Assembly: GCF_019711595.1 (NCBI RefSeq)
Contig: NZ_JAIGNR010000001.1
Span: 868,001 to 932,000, forward strand
Direction: 5' to 3'
Length of the DNA: 64,000 nt
Source of the DNA: Qipengyuania sphaerica
GTDB lineage: Bacteria; Pseudomonadota; Alphaproteobacteria; Sphingomonadales; Sphingomonadaceae
The notes below the pieces were generated by a model, which worked only from the letters and a program-made list of their open reading frames with translations, did not search any database and was not told where the DNA came from. The position numbers and the translations under genes are program-made. This document shows, in pieces, positions 16,722-25,309 of this stretch; positions within the stretch are counted from its first letter, which is position 1; every line of letters begins with the position of its first letter.

Positions 16722-17795
16722 TCACAGCAGATCTTCTCGCTCGATCTCTTGGGTTCCAGCGGGAAGCGAAAACAGCATGCCATCCTCCCCGACCACCAGC
16801 GGTCCATCGAATTCATTGCCCGCATTGCCGAGAAAAGCCGGATAGAGCAGCGGGTTGGGCAGCGGCGGCACGAGGTGGCTCAATACCAGCATCCGCACTC
16901 CGGCCGCTTGCGCACTGCGCGCCGCGTCTTCGGGCGTCGTATGATAATCCATGATGTCGGCGAAGATTTTTGCGGTGTTTGCATCCCCGCGCTCGGCAAA
17001 GGCGGCCTGCATCTTGCCGACCAGCTTCGTTTGCAACGCCTCGTGCACTAGCAGGTCTACGCCCTCGCAGCTTCGTTCGAGATTGGCGGAGCGGACCGTG
17101 TCTCCGCTGATGCAGGCGGAGCGGCCCTTGTAGTCGAAACGATAGCCGACGGCAGGTTCCACCGGCGAATGGTCGACCGTAAAGGCCGTAACCGTGAGGC
17201 CTGTATTGCGGAATACTACTGCGCTTTCGCTGGTCATTGCGAAGGCGTGTGCTTCGCTGCCGCCACCGGTTGGAGGCACGACCTTCTCGCCGTGATGCGC
17301 AATGCGGTAGCCGTCGTCCGTCGCATAGGCAGCGTTGAACCCCTGGACGATCTTGTCCACCCCCTGCGGACCATGGACCGGCAGCGGGGCCTTGCTCGTG
17401 CCGCGGGTCCAGTGGAACAGTTGCAGAGGGCCAAGGCCGTCAAAGTGGTCAGAATGAAAATGCGTCAGGAAAACGCCGCTGAGATCACCGGCATTGAGGC
17501 CCATGAGAGCAAGGGTCTCTGCCCCGCCTTCTCCGATGTCGACAAGGAACATCTGGTTGCCTGCAATCACGACGTTGCAGGGACCTGCCCGGTCGGCGTT
17601 GGGCAAAGGCGAACCGGCTCCGCATAATCCAACATGCAGGCCGTCGGGCAGGCCGACAGCTACATCGCGCGTGAAGGCTTGATCGATGGCGCGGTCGAAG
17701 AGCGCTTCGCCCAATTGCCGCTGGAAGAGCCATAGCGCGACCAATACACAGACAAGGGTCCCTGCCGCGATCGCCGCCTTTCTCGTAAGTGACAT
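16722..17795 (-). CDS. Exported MBL-fold metal-dependent hydrolase
   Basis: A 357-residue protein with an N-terminal membrane segment (about 7-25), so it is anchored in or exported through the inner membrane. It has the metallo-beta-lactamase-fold zinc ligands: HFHSDH in FLTHFHSDHFDGLGP, a later SGDTVRS aspartate loop, and a C-terminal LSHLVPP histidine, plus DYHTTPEDAA. The arrangement resembles the RNase Z/arylsulfatase-like branch of the superfamily. The substrate is unknown; membership of the fold does not imply antibiotic hydrolysis. Confidence 0.85.
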   Translation of the reverse strand: MSLTRKAAIAAGTLVCVLVALWLFQRQLGEALFDRAIDQAFTRDVAVGLPDGLHVGLCGAGSPLPNADRAGPCNVVIAGNQMFLVDIGEGGAETLALMGLNAGDLSGVFLTHFHSDHFDGLGPLQLFHWTRGTSKAPLPVHGPQGVDKIVQGFNAAYATDDGYRIAHHGEKVVPPTGGGSEAHAFAMTSESAVVFRNTGLTVTAFTVDHSPVEPAVGYRFDYKGRSACISGDTVRSANLERSCEGVDLLVHEALQTKLVGKMQAAFAERGDANTAKIFADIMDYHTTPEDAARSAQAAGVRMLVLSHLVPPLPNPLLYPAFLGNAGNEFDGPLVVGEDGMLFSLPAGTQEIEREDLL

Positions 17796-17919
17796 ACTCT
17801 CTGTCCTCCCCCAGAGGATTGCACGTTAGTTGCCGAAAACGGAAAATGCGAGTTGACGCTTGCGGCTTCATTTCATGCTGCGTATTATGCGGACAACACA
17901 CTTTAACCAGAGTCGCCAG

Positions 17920-18747
17920 ATGTTTCGAGCACGCGTCGCACTTTTCATTTTCGCAATCGCACTTTCCCACCCGCTTCGTGCGGAAAATCTCGAGGTGCGT
18001 GGCGACCGACTTTTCGTGACTGCCGAGATCGGTGGCAAACAGGTCGAGGCCTTGCTCGATTCCGGAGCCGAAGTCACGATACTCGACCGGGCATTCGCAG
18101 AAGAAGCGGGGCTCGTGGGCGGCCAAACGGTCGAGGCGCGGGGTACCGGGAAATCGACCGTCGAGGCCCGCCTCCTCGAGAACCTTCCAATCCGTGCGCT
18201 GGGCAGCGAATTCACTGCCGGGGTGGCCGCGGTGATGGACCTTTCGGACGTCGGTTCGCGCCTGGTTGGCACGCGTCTTCCTGCCATTCTCGGCCGCGAT
18301 CTTTTCGATGCCGGGCGGCTGTTTATCGACATCGAAGGCGGTGATATCGAATGGCTTGATAATTCGACGATAATTCCCGGAACGCGGCTCGATCTGGCCT
18401 CTTCCGCCGGTATCGAGACGATGCCGGTCCGGTTCGGCGAGACGGTCGGCAGGGCCGATTTCGACCTTGGAAATGGCAGCGGTTTGCTGGTTTCGGCAAA
18501 CCTCGCCCGCAAGCTTGGCCGCGAGCCGATAGGTCTTGAGCCGGGAGGCGGAATCGGCGGAGCAAAGCTGCGGCCGGTGGTGATTGTTCCATCCCTTCTC
18601 CTAGCCGGGCGTGCCTTCAGCAATGTCCGGGCACATGTCGATGATACGATGGAAGTGGACGCGAATATCGGCGTCGAACAACTCCGTACATTTCGTATTG
18701 TCACGGATTTTCCCGGACATGCGATCTGGCTGGAAGCACGCGACTGA
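17920..18747 (+). CDS. Retropepsin-like aspartic protease family protein
   Basis: A protein of 275 residues from ATG 17920, chosen because a signal peptide starts there (MFRARVALFIFAIALSHPLR-AEN); earlier in-frame ATGs at 17860-17887 would add up to 20 residues. A first retropepsin half has VEALLDSGAEVTILD (DSGA in place of the usual DTGA). The second half has FDLGNGSGLLVS where a second D-T/S-G would be expected, so that motif looks altered. These exported proteins are often annotated as aspartyl proteases in alphaproteobacteria. Activity is uncertain. Confidence 0.75.
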   Translation: MFRARVALFIFAIALSHPLRAENLEVRGDRLFVTAEIGGKQVEALLDSGAEVTILDRAFAEEAGLVGGQTVEARGTGKSTVEARLLENLPIRALGSEFTAGVAAVMDLSDVGSRLVGTRLPAILGRDLFDAGRLFIDIEGGDIEWLDNSTIIPGTRLDLASSAGIETMPVRFGETVGRADFDLGNGSGLLVSANLARKLGREPIGLEPGGGIGGAKLRPVVIVPSLLLAGRAFSNVRAHVDDTMEVDANIGVEQLRTFRIVTDFPGHAIWLEARD

Positions 18748-18926
18748 TTGACTTTTTGCACTGCAGCATCCACATGGCCGTCATCGAAGCGCGCTAGCCA
18801 GCGTGAAGCGGCGATGTGAGAGACATCCATCGCCCCGGCCGCGCCTCGGTCTTTTACCAATGACTTCCCTTTTCACGCGGGTCGTTTGACACCCGCGCCG
18901 CGCGAGCTGTGACTCTGCGCGCCGCA

Positions 18927-18932
18927 TATAAT
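18927..18932 (+). promoter_or_regulatory. Candidate -10 box for the DEAD-box helicase gene
   Basis: A perfect TATAAT lies 19 bases before the helicase ATG, which would give a leader of only about 13 bases. The best -35 at 17-base spacing is weak (GAGCTG, 18904-18909). A 7-bp hairpin CGCGGGT/ACCCGCG lies further upstream near 18877-18898. Confidence 0.35.
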
Positions 18933-18951
18933 GCGAGCTAAACACTCAAAC

Positions 18952-20331
18952 ATGACACAGTTTACCGACCTCGGGCTTTCGCAGCCCGTGCTCCAGGCCC
19001 TCGACATGAAGGGCTATTCCACGCCCACCCCGATCCAGGCGCAGGCCATTCCCCGCGTTCTCGAAGGGCGCGACCTTCTAGGCATCGCCCAGACCGGCAC
19101 CGGCAAGACCGCCGCCTTCATGCTCCCCAGCATCGACCGGCTGCGCGATGCCGAGAACCAGACGCCGTTCAAATCCTGTCGCATGCTGGTTCTCGCCCCG
19201 ACGCGCGAACTGGCGGGCCAGATCGCCGAGAGCGCGAAGGATTACGGCGCGCTAGCCGGCCTCAAGGTACACTCAATCGTTGGCGGCACCTCGGTCAACA
19301 AGGACCGTAACAAGCTGCACCGCGGCACCGACATCCTCGTCGCGACGCCGGGCCGTCTGCTCGACCTGATCGACCAGAAGGCCTTCAGGCTCGATGGCGT
19401 GGAAATCCTCGTTCTCGATGAAGCAGACCAGATGCTCGATCTCGGCTTCATCCACGCGCTTCGCAAGATCAGCGAACTCGTGCCCGACGAGCGTCAGACG
19501 CTGTTCTTTTCCGCCACAATGCCCAAGCAGATCCAGGAGCTGGTCGGCAAGTATTGCCGCAACCCGGTCAAGGTCAGCGTGACGCCCGAGAGCACGACTG
19601 CCGAACGCATCGACCAGTATCTTTTCATGGTCCAGCAGGACGAGAAGCAGACGCTGCTCGAGATGATCCTGTCCGAACGCCACGAGGTGCCCGGAAAATT
19701 CGAGCGCGTGCTGATCTTCGCGCGCACCAAGCATGGCTGCGACCGGATCGTGAAGAAGCTCGGCCAGGCGGGCATCCCTGCCAACGCCATTCACGGCAAC
19801 AAGAGCCAGCCGCAGCGCGAGCGTGCGCTGGACGAGTTCAAGCGCGCCAAGACGCCGATCCTCGTCGCGACCGACGTTGCCGCGCGCGGAATCGATATTC
19901 CGGGCGTGAGCCACGTGCTGAATTACGAACTGCCCAACGTGCCAGAGCAGTACGTCCATCGCATCGGCCGCACCGCGCGCGCGGGCCGCGACGGGGTGGC
20001 GATCGCCTTCTGTGCCGAGGACGAGCGCGATTACCTGAAGGACATCCGCAAGAAGACCGACGCGGAGTTCGAGCGCCTGCCGCTGCCCGACAATTTCCGT
20101 GCGGTGGTCGAAGGCGTCGGCCCCACCAAGCGCGAGCAGAAGCCCAAGCTGGCGCGGCCCAAGGTGCGTCCGACAGGTGGTGCGGCCAAGCCAAAACCCA
20201 AGCAGAAGCATCCCGCGCGCAAGGGCAAGCCCTCGGGCGGCGGTCAGGGGCAGGGCAGGCCGCAAGGCGGTCGACCTGGCGGCAATCGAAATCGAAATCG
20301 CAATCGCGGCCGTGGAGGCGTTCGCGCCTAG
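18952..20331 (+). CDS. DEAD-box RNA helicase, RhlE-like
   Basis: A 459-residue ATP-dependent RNA helicase. It has the Q-motif region (GYSTPTPIQAQAIP), Walker A AQTGTGKT (46-53), PTRELA, VLDEADQML, the SAT motif in FFSATMPKQ, ARGIDIP and HRIGRTARAG, so the two RecA-like domains are intact. A basic C-terminal extension (about 390-459) is rich in K, P, G and R and ends with repeated NRNRN/RGRGG, probably for RNA binding. This combination suggests the RhlE group, acting in ribosome assembly or cold response. It converges on the DUF1330 gene with a 6-base gap. Confidence 0.93.
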   Translation: MTQFTDLGLSQPVLQALDMKGYSTPTPIQAQAIPRVLEGRDLLGIAQTGTGKTAAFMLPSIDRLRDAENQTPFKSCRMLVLAPTRELAGQIAESAKDYGALAGLKVHSIVGGTSVNKDRNKLHRGTDILVATPGRLLDLIDQKAFRLDGVEILVLDEADQMLDLGFIHALRKISELVPDERQTLFFSATMPKQIQELVGKYCRNPVKVSVTPESTTAERIDQYLFMVQQDEKQTLLEMILSERHEVPGKFERVLIFARTKHGCDRIVKKLGQAGIPANAIHGNKSQPQRERALDEFKRAKTPILVATDVAARGIDIPGVSHVLNYELPNVPEQYVHRIGRTARAGRDGVAIAFCAEDERDYLKDIRKKTDAEFERLPLPDNFRAVVEGVGPTKREQKPKLARPKVRPTGGAAKPKPKQKHPARKGKPSGGGQGQGRPQGGRPGGNRNRNRNRGRGGVRA

Positions 20332-20343
20332 TTCGCGCTAGGC
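20326..20343. repeat. Inverted repeat spanning two convergent stop codons
   Basis: GCCTAG/CTAGGC forms a 6-bp stem with loop TTCGCG; each arm contains the TAG stop of one of the converging genes (helicase and DUF1330). No T-tract follows on either strand. Confidence 0.5.
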
Positions 20344-20640
20344 AAGGTCGTCCTTGCCCGCGATCAAGAAGTGCTCGCTGTCCGAATTTGCAAGGCGCGC
20401 TTCGAGGTGCGGCTTGTATTCGGGATCGTTCTCGAAGGCGAGCGCTGCTTCCTTGCTGGGCCATTGGATAATTATGCGCAGCGCCGTGCCATCGGCCCCG
20501 CCTTCTACCTGCTCATGCTCGCTCGTACGGGCGAGATACTTGCCACCGTGCTGCGCGATGAGCTTGTTGGCGACGGGGAGGTAATCCTCGATCCAGGCGT
20601 CGTTCTTCGGGGTGACGTTGAGGTAGGAATAGTAGGTCAT
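20338..20640 (-). CDS. DUF1330 family protein
   Basis: A 100-residue protein of the dimeric alpha/beta-barrel type, with the DUF1330-style C-terminal half (ALRIIIQWPSKEAALAFENDPEYKPHLEARL). The N-terminus MTYYSYLNVTPKNDAWIEDY fits the family. The ATG at 20640 has a strong AGGAGG site 8 bases upstream; the longer frame to 20730 would run across the divergent promoter. It is divergent from the HxlR regulator and is its likely target. No enzymatic function is established. Confidence 0.85.
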   Translation of the reverse strand: MTYYSYLNVTPKNDAWIEDYLPVANKLIAQHGGKYLARTSEHEQVEGGADGTALRIIIQWPSKEAALAFENDPEYKPHLEARLANSDSEHFLIAGKDDLA

Positions 20641-20699
20641 CGCTGGTCCTCCTGGTGCGTTAATGCAGCAGGCATGTGAGAATAGGCGCGCTCTGGGCA

Positions 20700-20726
20700 A
20701 TACGCACAAAAATGTGCTATACGCAC
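20700..20726. promoter_or_regulatory. Candidate operator in DUF1330-hxlR divergent region
   Basis: ATACGCAC occurs twice as a direct repeat (20700-20707 and 20719-20726, 19 bases apart), and the palindrome GCACA-N4-TGTGC (20704-20717) overlaps the first copy. The block ends three bases before the HxlR start codon, so bound regulator could block both genes. This is a sequence pattern only. Confidence 0.5.
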
Positions 20727-20729
20727 CCA

Positions 20730-21092
20730 ATGGATACTGTAGATGACCGTCCGCCGCCCCAACTGCGCTTCACGAAATACGACTGCAATGATGGCTGTCC
20801 GGTAGAGGCGGCTCTCGAGCAGGTTGCGGGCAAGTGGAAGGGCGTGATCGTCTACCACCTGCTCGAGGGTACCTTGCGGTTCAACGAGCTCAACCGCCGC
20901 ATCGGTGCCGTGACCCAGCGCACGCTGACCAAGCAATTGCGCGATCTGGAGGCAGACGGCATCGTCGAGCGGACTGTGCACCCGGTCGTACCGCCGCACG
21001 TCGATTATGCTCTCACCGACAAGGGGCGCGCACTGCGGCCCGTTGTCGAGGCCTTGCATGTTTGGGGAAGCCGCTTTCCCAGGTCGAAGTAA
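20730..21092 (+). CDS. HxlR-family transcriptional regulator
   Basis: A 120-residue winged-helix regulator with the HxlR pattern CPVEAALEQVAGKWKGVIVYHLLEG, RFNELNRRIGAVTQRTLTKQLRDLEADGIVER, and VDYALTDKGRAL. Two cysteines, C19 and C23 (YDCNDGCPVE), precede the DNA-binding part; cysteines here serve as redox or aldehyde/quinone sensors in YodB/HypR-type members. The ATG at 20730 is preferred over an in-frame start at 20676 inside the operator region. It is divergent from DUF1330 and upstream of gor, which fits a redox theme. Confidence 0.88.
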   Translation: MDTVDDRPPPQLRFTKYDCNDGCPVEAALEQVAGKWKGVIVYHLLEGTLRFNELNRRIGAVTQRTLTKQLRDLEADGIVERTVHPVVPPHVDYALTDKGRALRPVVEALHVWGSRFPRSK

Positions 21093-21156
21093 CTCGCGCC
21101 TTGGCAAATGCGAATGCGGTGGCGATATGCCTTCGCAAAGCTGACAGGAGCGCCCG

Positions 21157-22509
21157 ATGGCCGACGAATACGATTACGACCTTTTTACCATCGGCGCGGG
21201 CTCCGGCGGCGTCCGCGCCTCGCGTGTCGCCGCCTCGCACGGGGCGCGGGTCGCGATTGCGGAGGAATTCAGGGTCGGCGGCACCTGCGTCATCCGCGGC
21301 TGCGTGCCCAAGAAGATGCTCGTCTACGGCGCGCATTTCGCCGAGGACATTGAGGACTGCCAGAAATTCGGCTGGACCATCGAGAAAGCGACTTTCGACT
21401 GGAAAACCTTGCGCGACAATGTGCTGGCCGATGTCGACCGGCTGAACGGCCTCTACACCGAGACGCTCGAGAACCACGATGTCACCATTTTTCACGAGAA
21501 GGCCACGCTGACCGGGGAGCACGAGATCACGCTGGCGAGCGGCAAGGTCGTCACCGCCAAGCATATCCTTATCGCCACCGGCGCGACCCCGCGTCGCCCC
21601 GACTGCCCAGGCAACGAGCACGGCATAACGAGCAACGAGGCCTTTCATCTCGACGCGGTGCCAAAGCGCATCCTGATCGCGGGCGGCGGATATATCGCCA
21701 ATGAGTTTGCCGGCATCTTCAACGAATTCGGCAGCCAGGTGACGATCATCAACCGCACAGACACGCTTCTGCGCAGCTATGACGAATCCTTGCGAGACCG
21801 CTTGCTGCAGATCAGCATGATGAAGGGTATCGATTTCCGCTTCCACGCCGAATTCCGCGGGATCGAGAAGAACGACGACGGTAGCCTCACCGTGTCGATG
21901 ACCAATCACGAGGACCTCGAGGTCGATTGCGTCCTCTTCGCCACCGGGCGCACCCCGCATACCAAGGACCTCGGCCTGCAGGAGGTCGGCGTCGAACTGG
22001 GCGAGGGCGGCGAGATCCTCGTCGACCGTTTCTCCAAGACCAATGTCGACCACATCTATGCCGTGGGCGATTGCACCGACCGCGTGCAGCTGACCCCTGT
22101 CGCCATCCGCGAGGGGCAGGCCTTTGCCGACACCGTATTCGGTCCCGGCGATCCGGTTGCGGTGGATCATTCCTGCGTCGCCAGCGCGGTGTTCTCCCAC
22201 CCCCCGATTGCCGCGGTCGGCATGACCGAGGGCGAGGCACGCAACAAGCTGGGCGACATCAAGGTCTACCAGTCGGACTTCCGCCCGATGAAAAATGTGC
22301 TCGCCGGACGCAACGAACGCAGCCTGTTCAAGATGATCTGCGATGCCTCGAGCGGTAAGATCGTCGGCATCCACATGATCGCGCCCGAAGCGCCCGAGAT
22401 GATGCAGGCGGCGGCCATTGCGGTGAAGGCCGGCCTCACAAAGGCGGACTTCGATGCGACCACTGCGATCCATCCGACGATGGCCGAAGAACTTGTTTTG
22501 ATGCGCTAA
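21157..22509 (+). CDS. gor: Glutathione-disulfide reductase
   Basis: A 450-residue FAD enzyme reducing oxidised glutathione with NADPH. It has the FAD fold (TIGAGSGGVRASRVA), the redox-active disulfide C44/C49 in GGTCVIRGCVPKK, the NADPH fold AGGGYIANEFAGIF with downstream arginines in NRTDTLLRSYDE, VGDCTDRVQLTPVA, and the C-terminal active-site HPTMAEELV. The CVIRGC spacer is the plant/bacterial type. It lies 64 bases after the HxlR gene and might be read from the same transcript. Confidence 0.96.
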   Translation: MADEYDYDLFTIGAGSGGVRASRVAASHGARVAIAEEFRVGGTCVIRGCVPKKMLVYGAHFAEDIEDCQKFGWTIEKATFDWKTLRDNVLADVDRLNGLYTETLENHDVTIFHEKATLTGEHEITLASGKVVTAKHILIATGATPRRPDCPGNEHGITSNEAFHLDAVPKRILIAGGGYIANEFAGIFNEFGSQVTIINRTDTLLRSYDESLRDRLLQISMMKGIDFRFHAEFRGIEKNDDGSLTVSMTNHEDLEVDCVLFATGRTPHTKDLGLQEVGVELGEGGEILVDRFSKTNVDHIYAVGDCTDRVQLTPVAIREGQAFADTVFGPGDPVAVDHSCVASAVFSHPPIAAVGMTEGEARNKLGDIKVYQSDFRPMKNVLAGRNERSLFKMICDASSGKIVGIHMIAPEAPEMMQAAAIAVKAGLTKADFDATTAIHPTMAEELVLMR

Positions 22510-22579
22510 TCCGGCAGAACCGTTCAGCCAAGGCTCAGGAAAAGTGGCGAGAATGTGGCAGTCATTGAGGAGATGCCAC

Positions 22580-23443
22580 GTGCGAACCAACTTGTTGCTT
22601 GCTGCCCTTGCTGTCGCTTCTTGTGCCCCCAAAGGTGAGGAGCCGAATGTGTCCGATACGGCCGGCTCATCGTCCGATCGCGACTATGCGACCCAGACCG
22701 AAGCCCCGACGCCCGATTACAAGGCGCTACTTGCAAAGCCTTCTCTGTCCGATGGCGGGTGGAAGAGGCGCGAGGCGACTACCGCGCCGCCTTCCGATGC
22801 CAAGAAGATCGGCAGGCTGTGGGTCCAGCGACTGGAATCGCGCAACGCCATCACCGGCTACGGCCTGGGTGGAAAGGGACCGGACGGACCGGTGTCAATG
22901 ATCGACACTGCCATGACCGAGCAGGCGTTCGAGAACTGGGCGGCCGAAAACGGCTGGCAAGTACCCACACACATCACCTGGTCCTTCGTGCCCGAGATGC
23001 ATCTGCCGCGCGTGTCGGACAAGGCGGCCGAGGGCATTCGCGTCTGGCCAGCCTCGACCGCCCGCACCGGCGCGCAAAACGAGGCGCTGCTATGGGGTCG
23101 TGTCGAGTTGCGCGACGGGTGTTTCTATGGCGACACCGGGGACGGCACACCGCAGAAGCTGGCCTTCTTCCACGAGGAAATCGGTCTCGATGTCGATGAC
23201 GAGGGCTATTACATCCTGCGCGACCGCGTGTCCGGAAGGACGCTGGCACGGATCGGCGAGCAGATGAACTGGGGCGGTCCGCCCACCGCCTACATCGCCC
23301 CCGAACTCGAAGCAGAGATCCAGGAAAAATGCGGGCCGGGCGAGATACTCGTCGTCGGATCGCCGGAATCGGAGGAACGGTTCAAGACGCAATATCCGCA
23401 CCTGCGCGAACCGGTCGCGCCGCCTCCGCCACCCGGCGACTGA
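22580..23443 (+). CDS. Predicted lipoprotein, unknown function
   Basis: A 287-residue protein. GTG 22580 is the best start: AGGAG lies 8 bases upstream, and it opens directly into a short signal MRTNLLLAALAVASC with a lipobox cysteine at 15. The body has no motif I recognise; it includes WVQRLESRNAITGYGLGGKGPDG and WGRVELRDGCFYGDTGDG. It ends in a proline-rich tail (APPPPPGD). It precedes the SDR gene by 51 bases on the same strand. Confidence 0.7.
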   Translation: MRTNLLLAALAVASCAPKGEEPNVSDTAGSSSDRDYATQTEAPTPDYKALLAKPSLSDGGWKRREATTAPPSDAKKIGRLWVQRLESRNAITGYGLGGKGPDGPVSMIDTAMTEQAFENWAAENGWQVPTHITWSFVPEMHLPRVSDKAAEGIRVWPASTARTGAQNEALLWGRVELRDGCFYGDTGDGTPQKLAFFHEEIGLDVDDEGYYILRDRVSGRTLARIGEQMNWGGPPTAYIAPELEAEIQEKCGPGEILVVGSPESEERFKTQYPHLREPVAPPPPPGD

Positions 23444-23494
23444 TTGCAGTTTGCAACCCATGCGCCTATTCCCTGAACCAAGGGAGAAAAGTGC

Positions 23495-24514
23495 ATGACA
23501 GCAACGGTTCTGGTCACGGGCGGCACGGGCTATATCGGCGGCGAAATAATCGATCGCCTGCTTGCCAAGGGATACACCGTCCACACGACGGTAAGAGACG
23601 CCGTGAAGAGCGAACCCAAGCTGCGCAAACGCTGGCCTGACGCGGGCGAGAAGCTCAAGGTCTTCTCCGCCGACCTGACGAACGATCCGGGTTGGGCAGA
23701 GGCCAATGCTGGCTGCGAGGCGGTGGCGCATGTCGCCTCGCCATTCCCGCTCGACGTTCCGAAGAACGCCGACGAACTCATCGTCCCGGCACGCGAGGGC
23801 ACTTTGCGAGCGCTCAAGTTCGCGCATGCAGCAGGGGTGAAGCGCTTCGTTCAGACCAGCTCGGCGGCTGCGATCGCCTATGGCCAGCCGGACAAGGACC
23901 ATTTCGACCACACGGACTGGACCAATCTCGACGCGAACCCGCCCCCATATATCCAGTCGAAGACGGTGGCCGAGCGCGCCGCGCGCGACTGGGTCGAAGC
24001 GAACGCGCCCGATATGGTATTCTGCTCGGTCAATCCGGTGGCCGTTTTCGGCCCGGTCTATGACGACGACATGTCGACCAGCGTCGAGATGGTGAAGAAG
24101 ATCATCGACGGCTCGATCCCGATGATCCCCAATATGGGCATCTGCATCACCGACGTGCGTGACGTGGGCGAGGCGCATGTCCGCGCAATCGAGGCTCCGG
24201 CCGAGAAGGTGCGCGGCGAGCGATTCCCGACTTCGGAAAAGTTCATGTGGATCGAGGAGATGGCTGAAACCATCCGCCAGCGGGTTCCGCAGCATTCGGG
24301 CAAGGTGCCCAAGCGCCGCATGCCCGACTGGCTGGCGAAGTTCCTCGCTCTTTTCATGCCCGAAATGCGCCAGATCAAGGGCGAGCTCGGCAACATCCGT
24401 GATGTGTCTGGCAAGCATACCGAGGAGGTGCTCGGCTATACCTACATCCCGGCGGAACAGACGCTCGAAGATACGGTGAAAAGCCTCGTCGAGAAGGGGA
24501 TCGTGAAGGCATGA
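23495..24514 (+). CDS. NAD(P)-dependent epimerase/reductase (extended SDR)
   Basis: A 339-residue protein of the extended short-chain dehydrogenase type. It has the nucleotide-binding TGGTGYIGGEIIDRLL at 8-23, QTSSAAAIAYGQ, and the catalytic Y152-x-x-x-K156 (YIQSK). The overall pattern resembles dihydroflavonol-4-reductase-like proteins of bacteria (VNPVAVFGPVYD). The stop overlaps the next SDR gene by 4 bases (ATGA), which implies coupled function in reduction of a carbonyl compound; the substrate is unknown. Confidence 0.88.
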   Translation: MTATVLVTGGTGYIGGEIIDRLLAKGYTVHTTVRDAVKSEPKLRKRWPDAGEKLKVFSADLTNDPGWAEANAGCEAVAHVASPFPLDVPKNADELIVPAREGTLRALKFAHAAGVKRFVQTSSAAAIAYGQPDKDHFDHTDWTNLDANPPPYIQSKTVAERAARDWVEANAPDMVFCSVNPVAVFGPVYDDDMSTSVEMVKKIIDGSIPMIPNMGICITDVRDVGEAHVRAIEAPAEKVRGERFPTSEKFMWIEEMAETIRQRVPQHSGKVPKRRMPDWLAKFLALFMPEMRQIKGELGNIRDVSGKHTEEVLGYTYIPAEQTLEDTVKSLVEKGIVKA

Positions 24515-25236
24515 TGGACCTTTCGGGGAAACGGGTCCTGCTCACTGGCGGGAGCGACGGGATCGGGCAGGAGCTTGCCCGCCAGCTCAAGTCGAAGGGC
24601 GCCGAAGTCGCCGTTACCGGCCGTTCGGCGAAAAAGCTCGCCGTCATGGCGGGTGAGGGTTTCCGGACGATTGAGGCCGATTTCTCGCACTCCGGAGGGG
24701 TTGCTGCGGTACTCGATGCCTGGGGCGATGCCCCGCTCGATATCCTGATCAATAACGCCGGCATGGGCCGCGATCACGATTTCCGGAAAGGCGCGACCGC
24801 GACATCCGATATCGAGGAAAACATCTACGCCAACCTGACATCGCCCATCATCCTGGGGGCGCGGCTGCACGATAATCTGAAGGCTGGCCATGCACCGATG
24901 ATCGTCAATGTCACGTCAGGTCTGGCGATTACGCCGAGCAATACCGGTCCGCTCTATTGCGGGACCAAGGCGGGGCTGCGCAGCTACTCGATCGGTGCGC
25001 GCGAGCAGTTGCGCGCAAGCGGAATACATCTTCTCGAAGCCCTCCCTCCGATGGTCGATACGCAGATGACAGCGGGGCGCGATGGCAACAAGATGTCTGC
25101 CGAAGATTGCGCGGCGGCGATCGTGGAAGCGATACAGCAGCGCCGCGAGGAAGCACCGATCGGACAGGTCAAGCTGCTCCGGCGGATCCACTCGATATCC
25201 CCGGCACTCGCGCGCAAGATACTGCTGCGTTTCTGA
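24511..25236 (+). CDS. Short-chain dehydrogenase/reductase
   Basis: A 241-residue classical SDR with TGGSDGIGQELA (13-24), NNAGMG, serine in NVTSGLA, and the catalytic Y149-x-x-x-K153 (YCGTK). The C-terminal region (LLRRIHSISPALARKILLRF) is of the kind seen in DltE/YqjQ-like short-chain oxidoreductases. Its start overlaps the stop of the preceding extended SDR gene, so the pair is probably made together. Confidence 0.87.
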   Translation: MMDLSGKRVLLTGGSDGIGQELARQLKSKGAEVAVTGRSAKKLAVMAGEGFRTIEADFSHSGGVAAVLDAWGDAPLDILINNAGMGRDHDFRKGATATSDIEENIYANLTSPIILGARLHDNLKAGHAPMIVNVTSGLAITPSNTGPLYCGTKAGLRSYSIGAREQLRASGIHLLEALPPMVDTQMTAGRDGNKMSAEDCAAAIVEAIQQRREEAPIGQVKLLRRIHSISPALARKILLRF

Positions 25237-25309
25237 CCGCGATTGCCCTTCTTGCAATGCCGCGCCACAAGGACGCTAACGATTCGGGGCGCTTGAGGGA
25301 CCTATCGCC

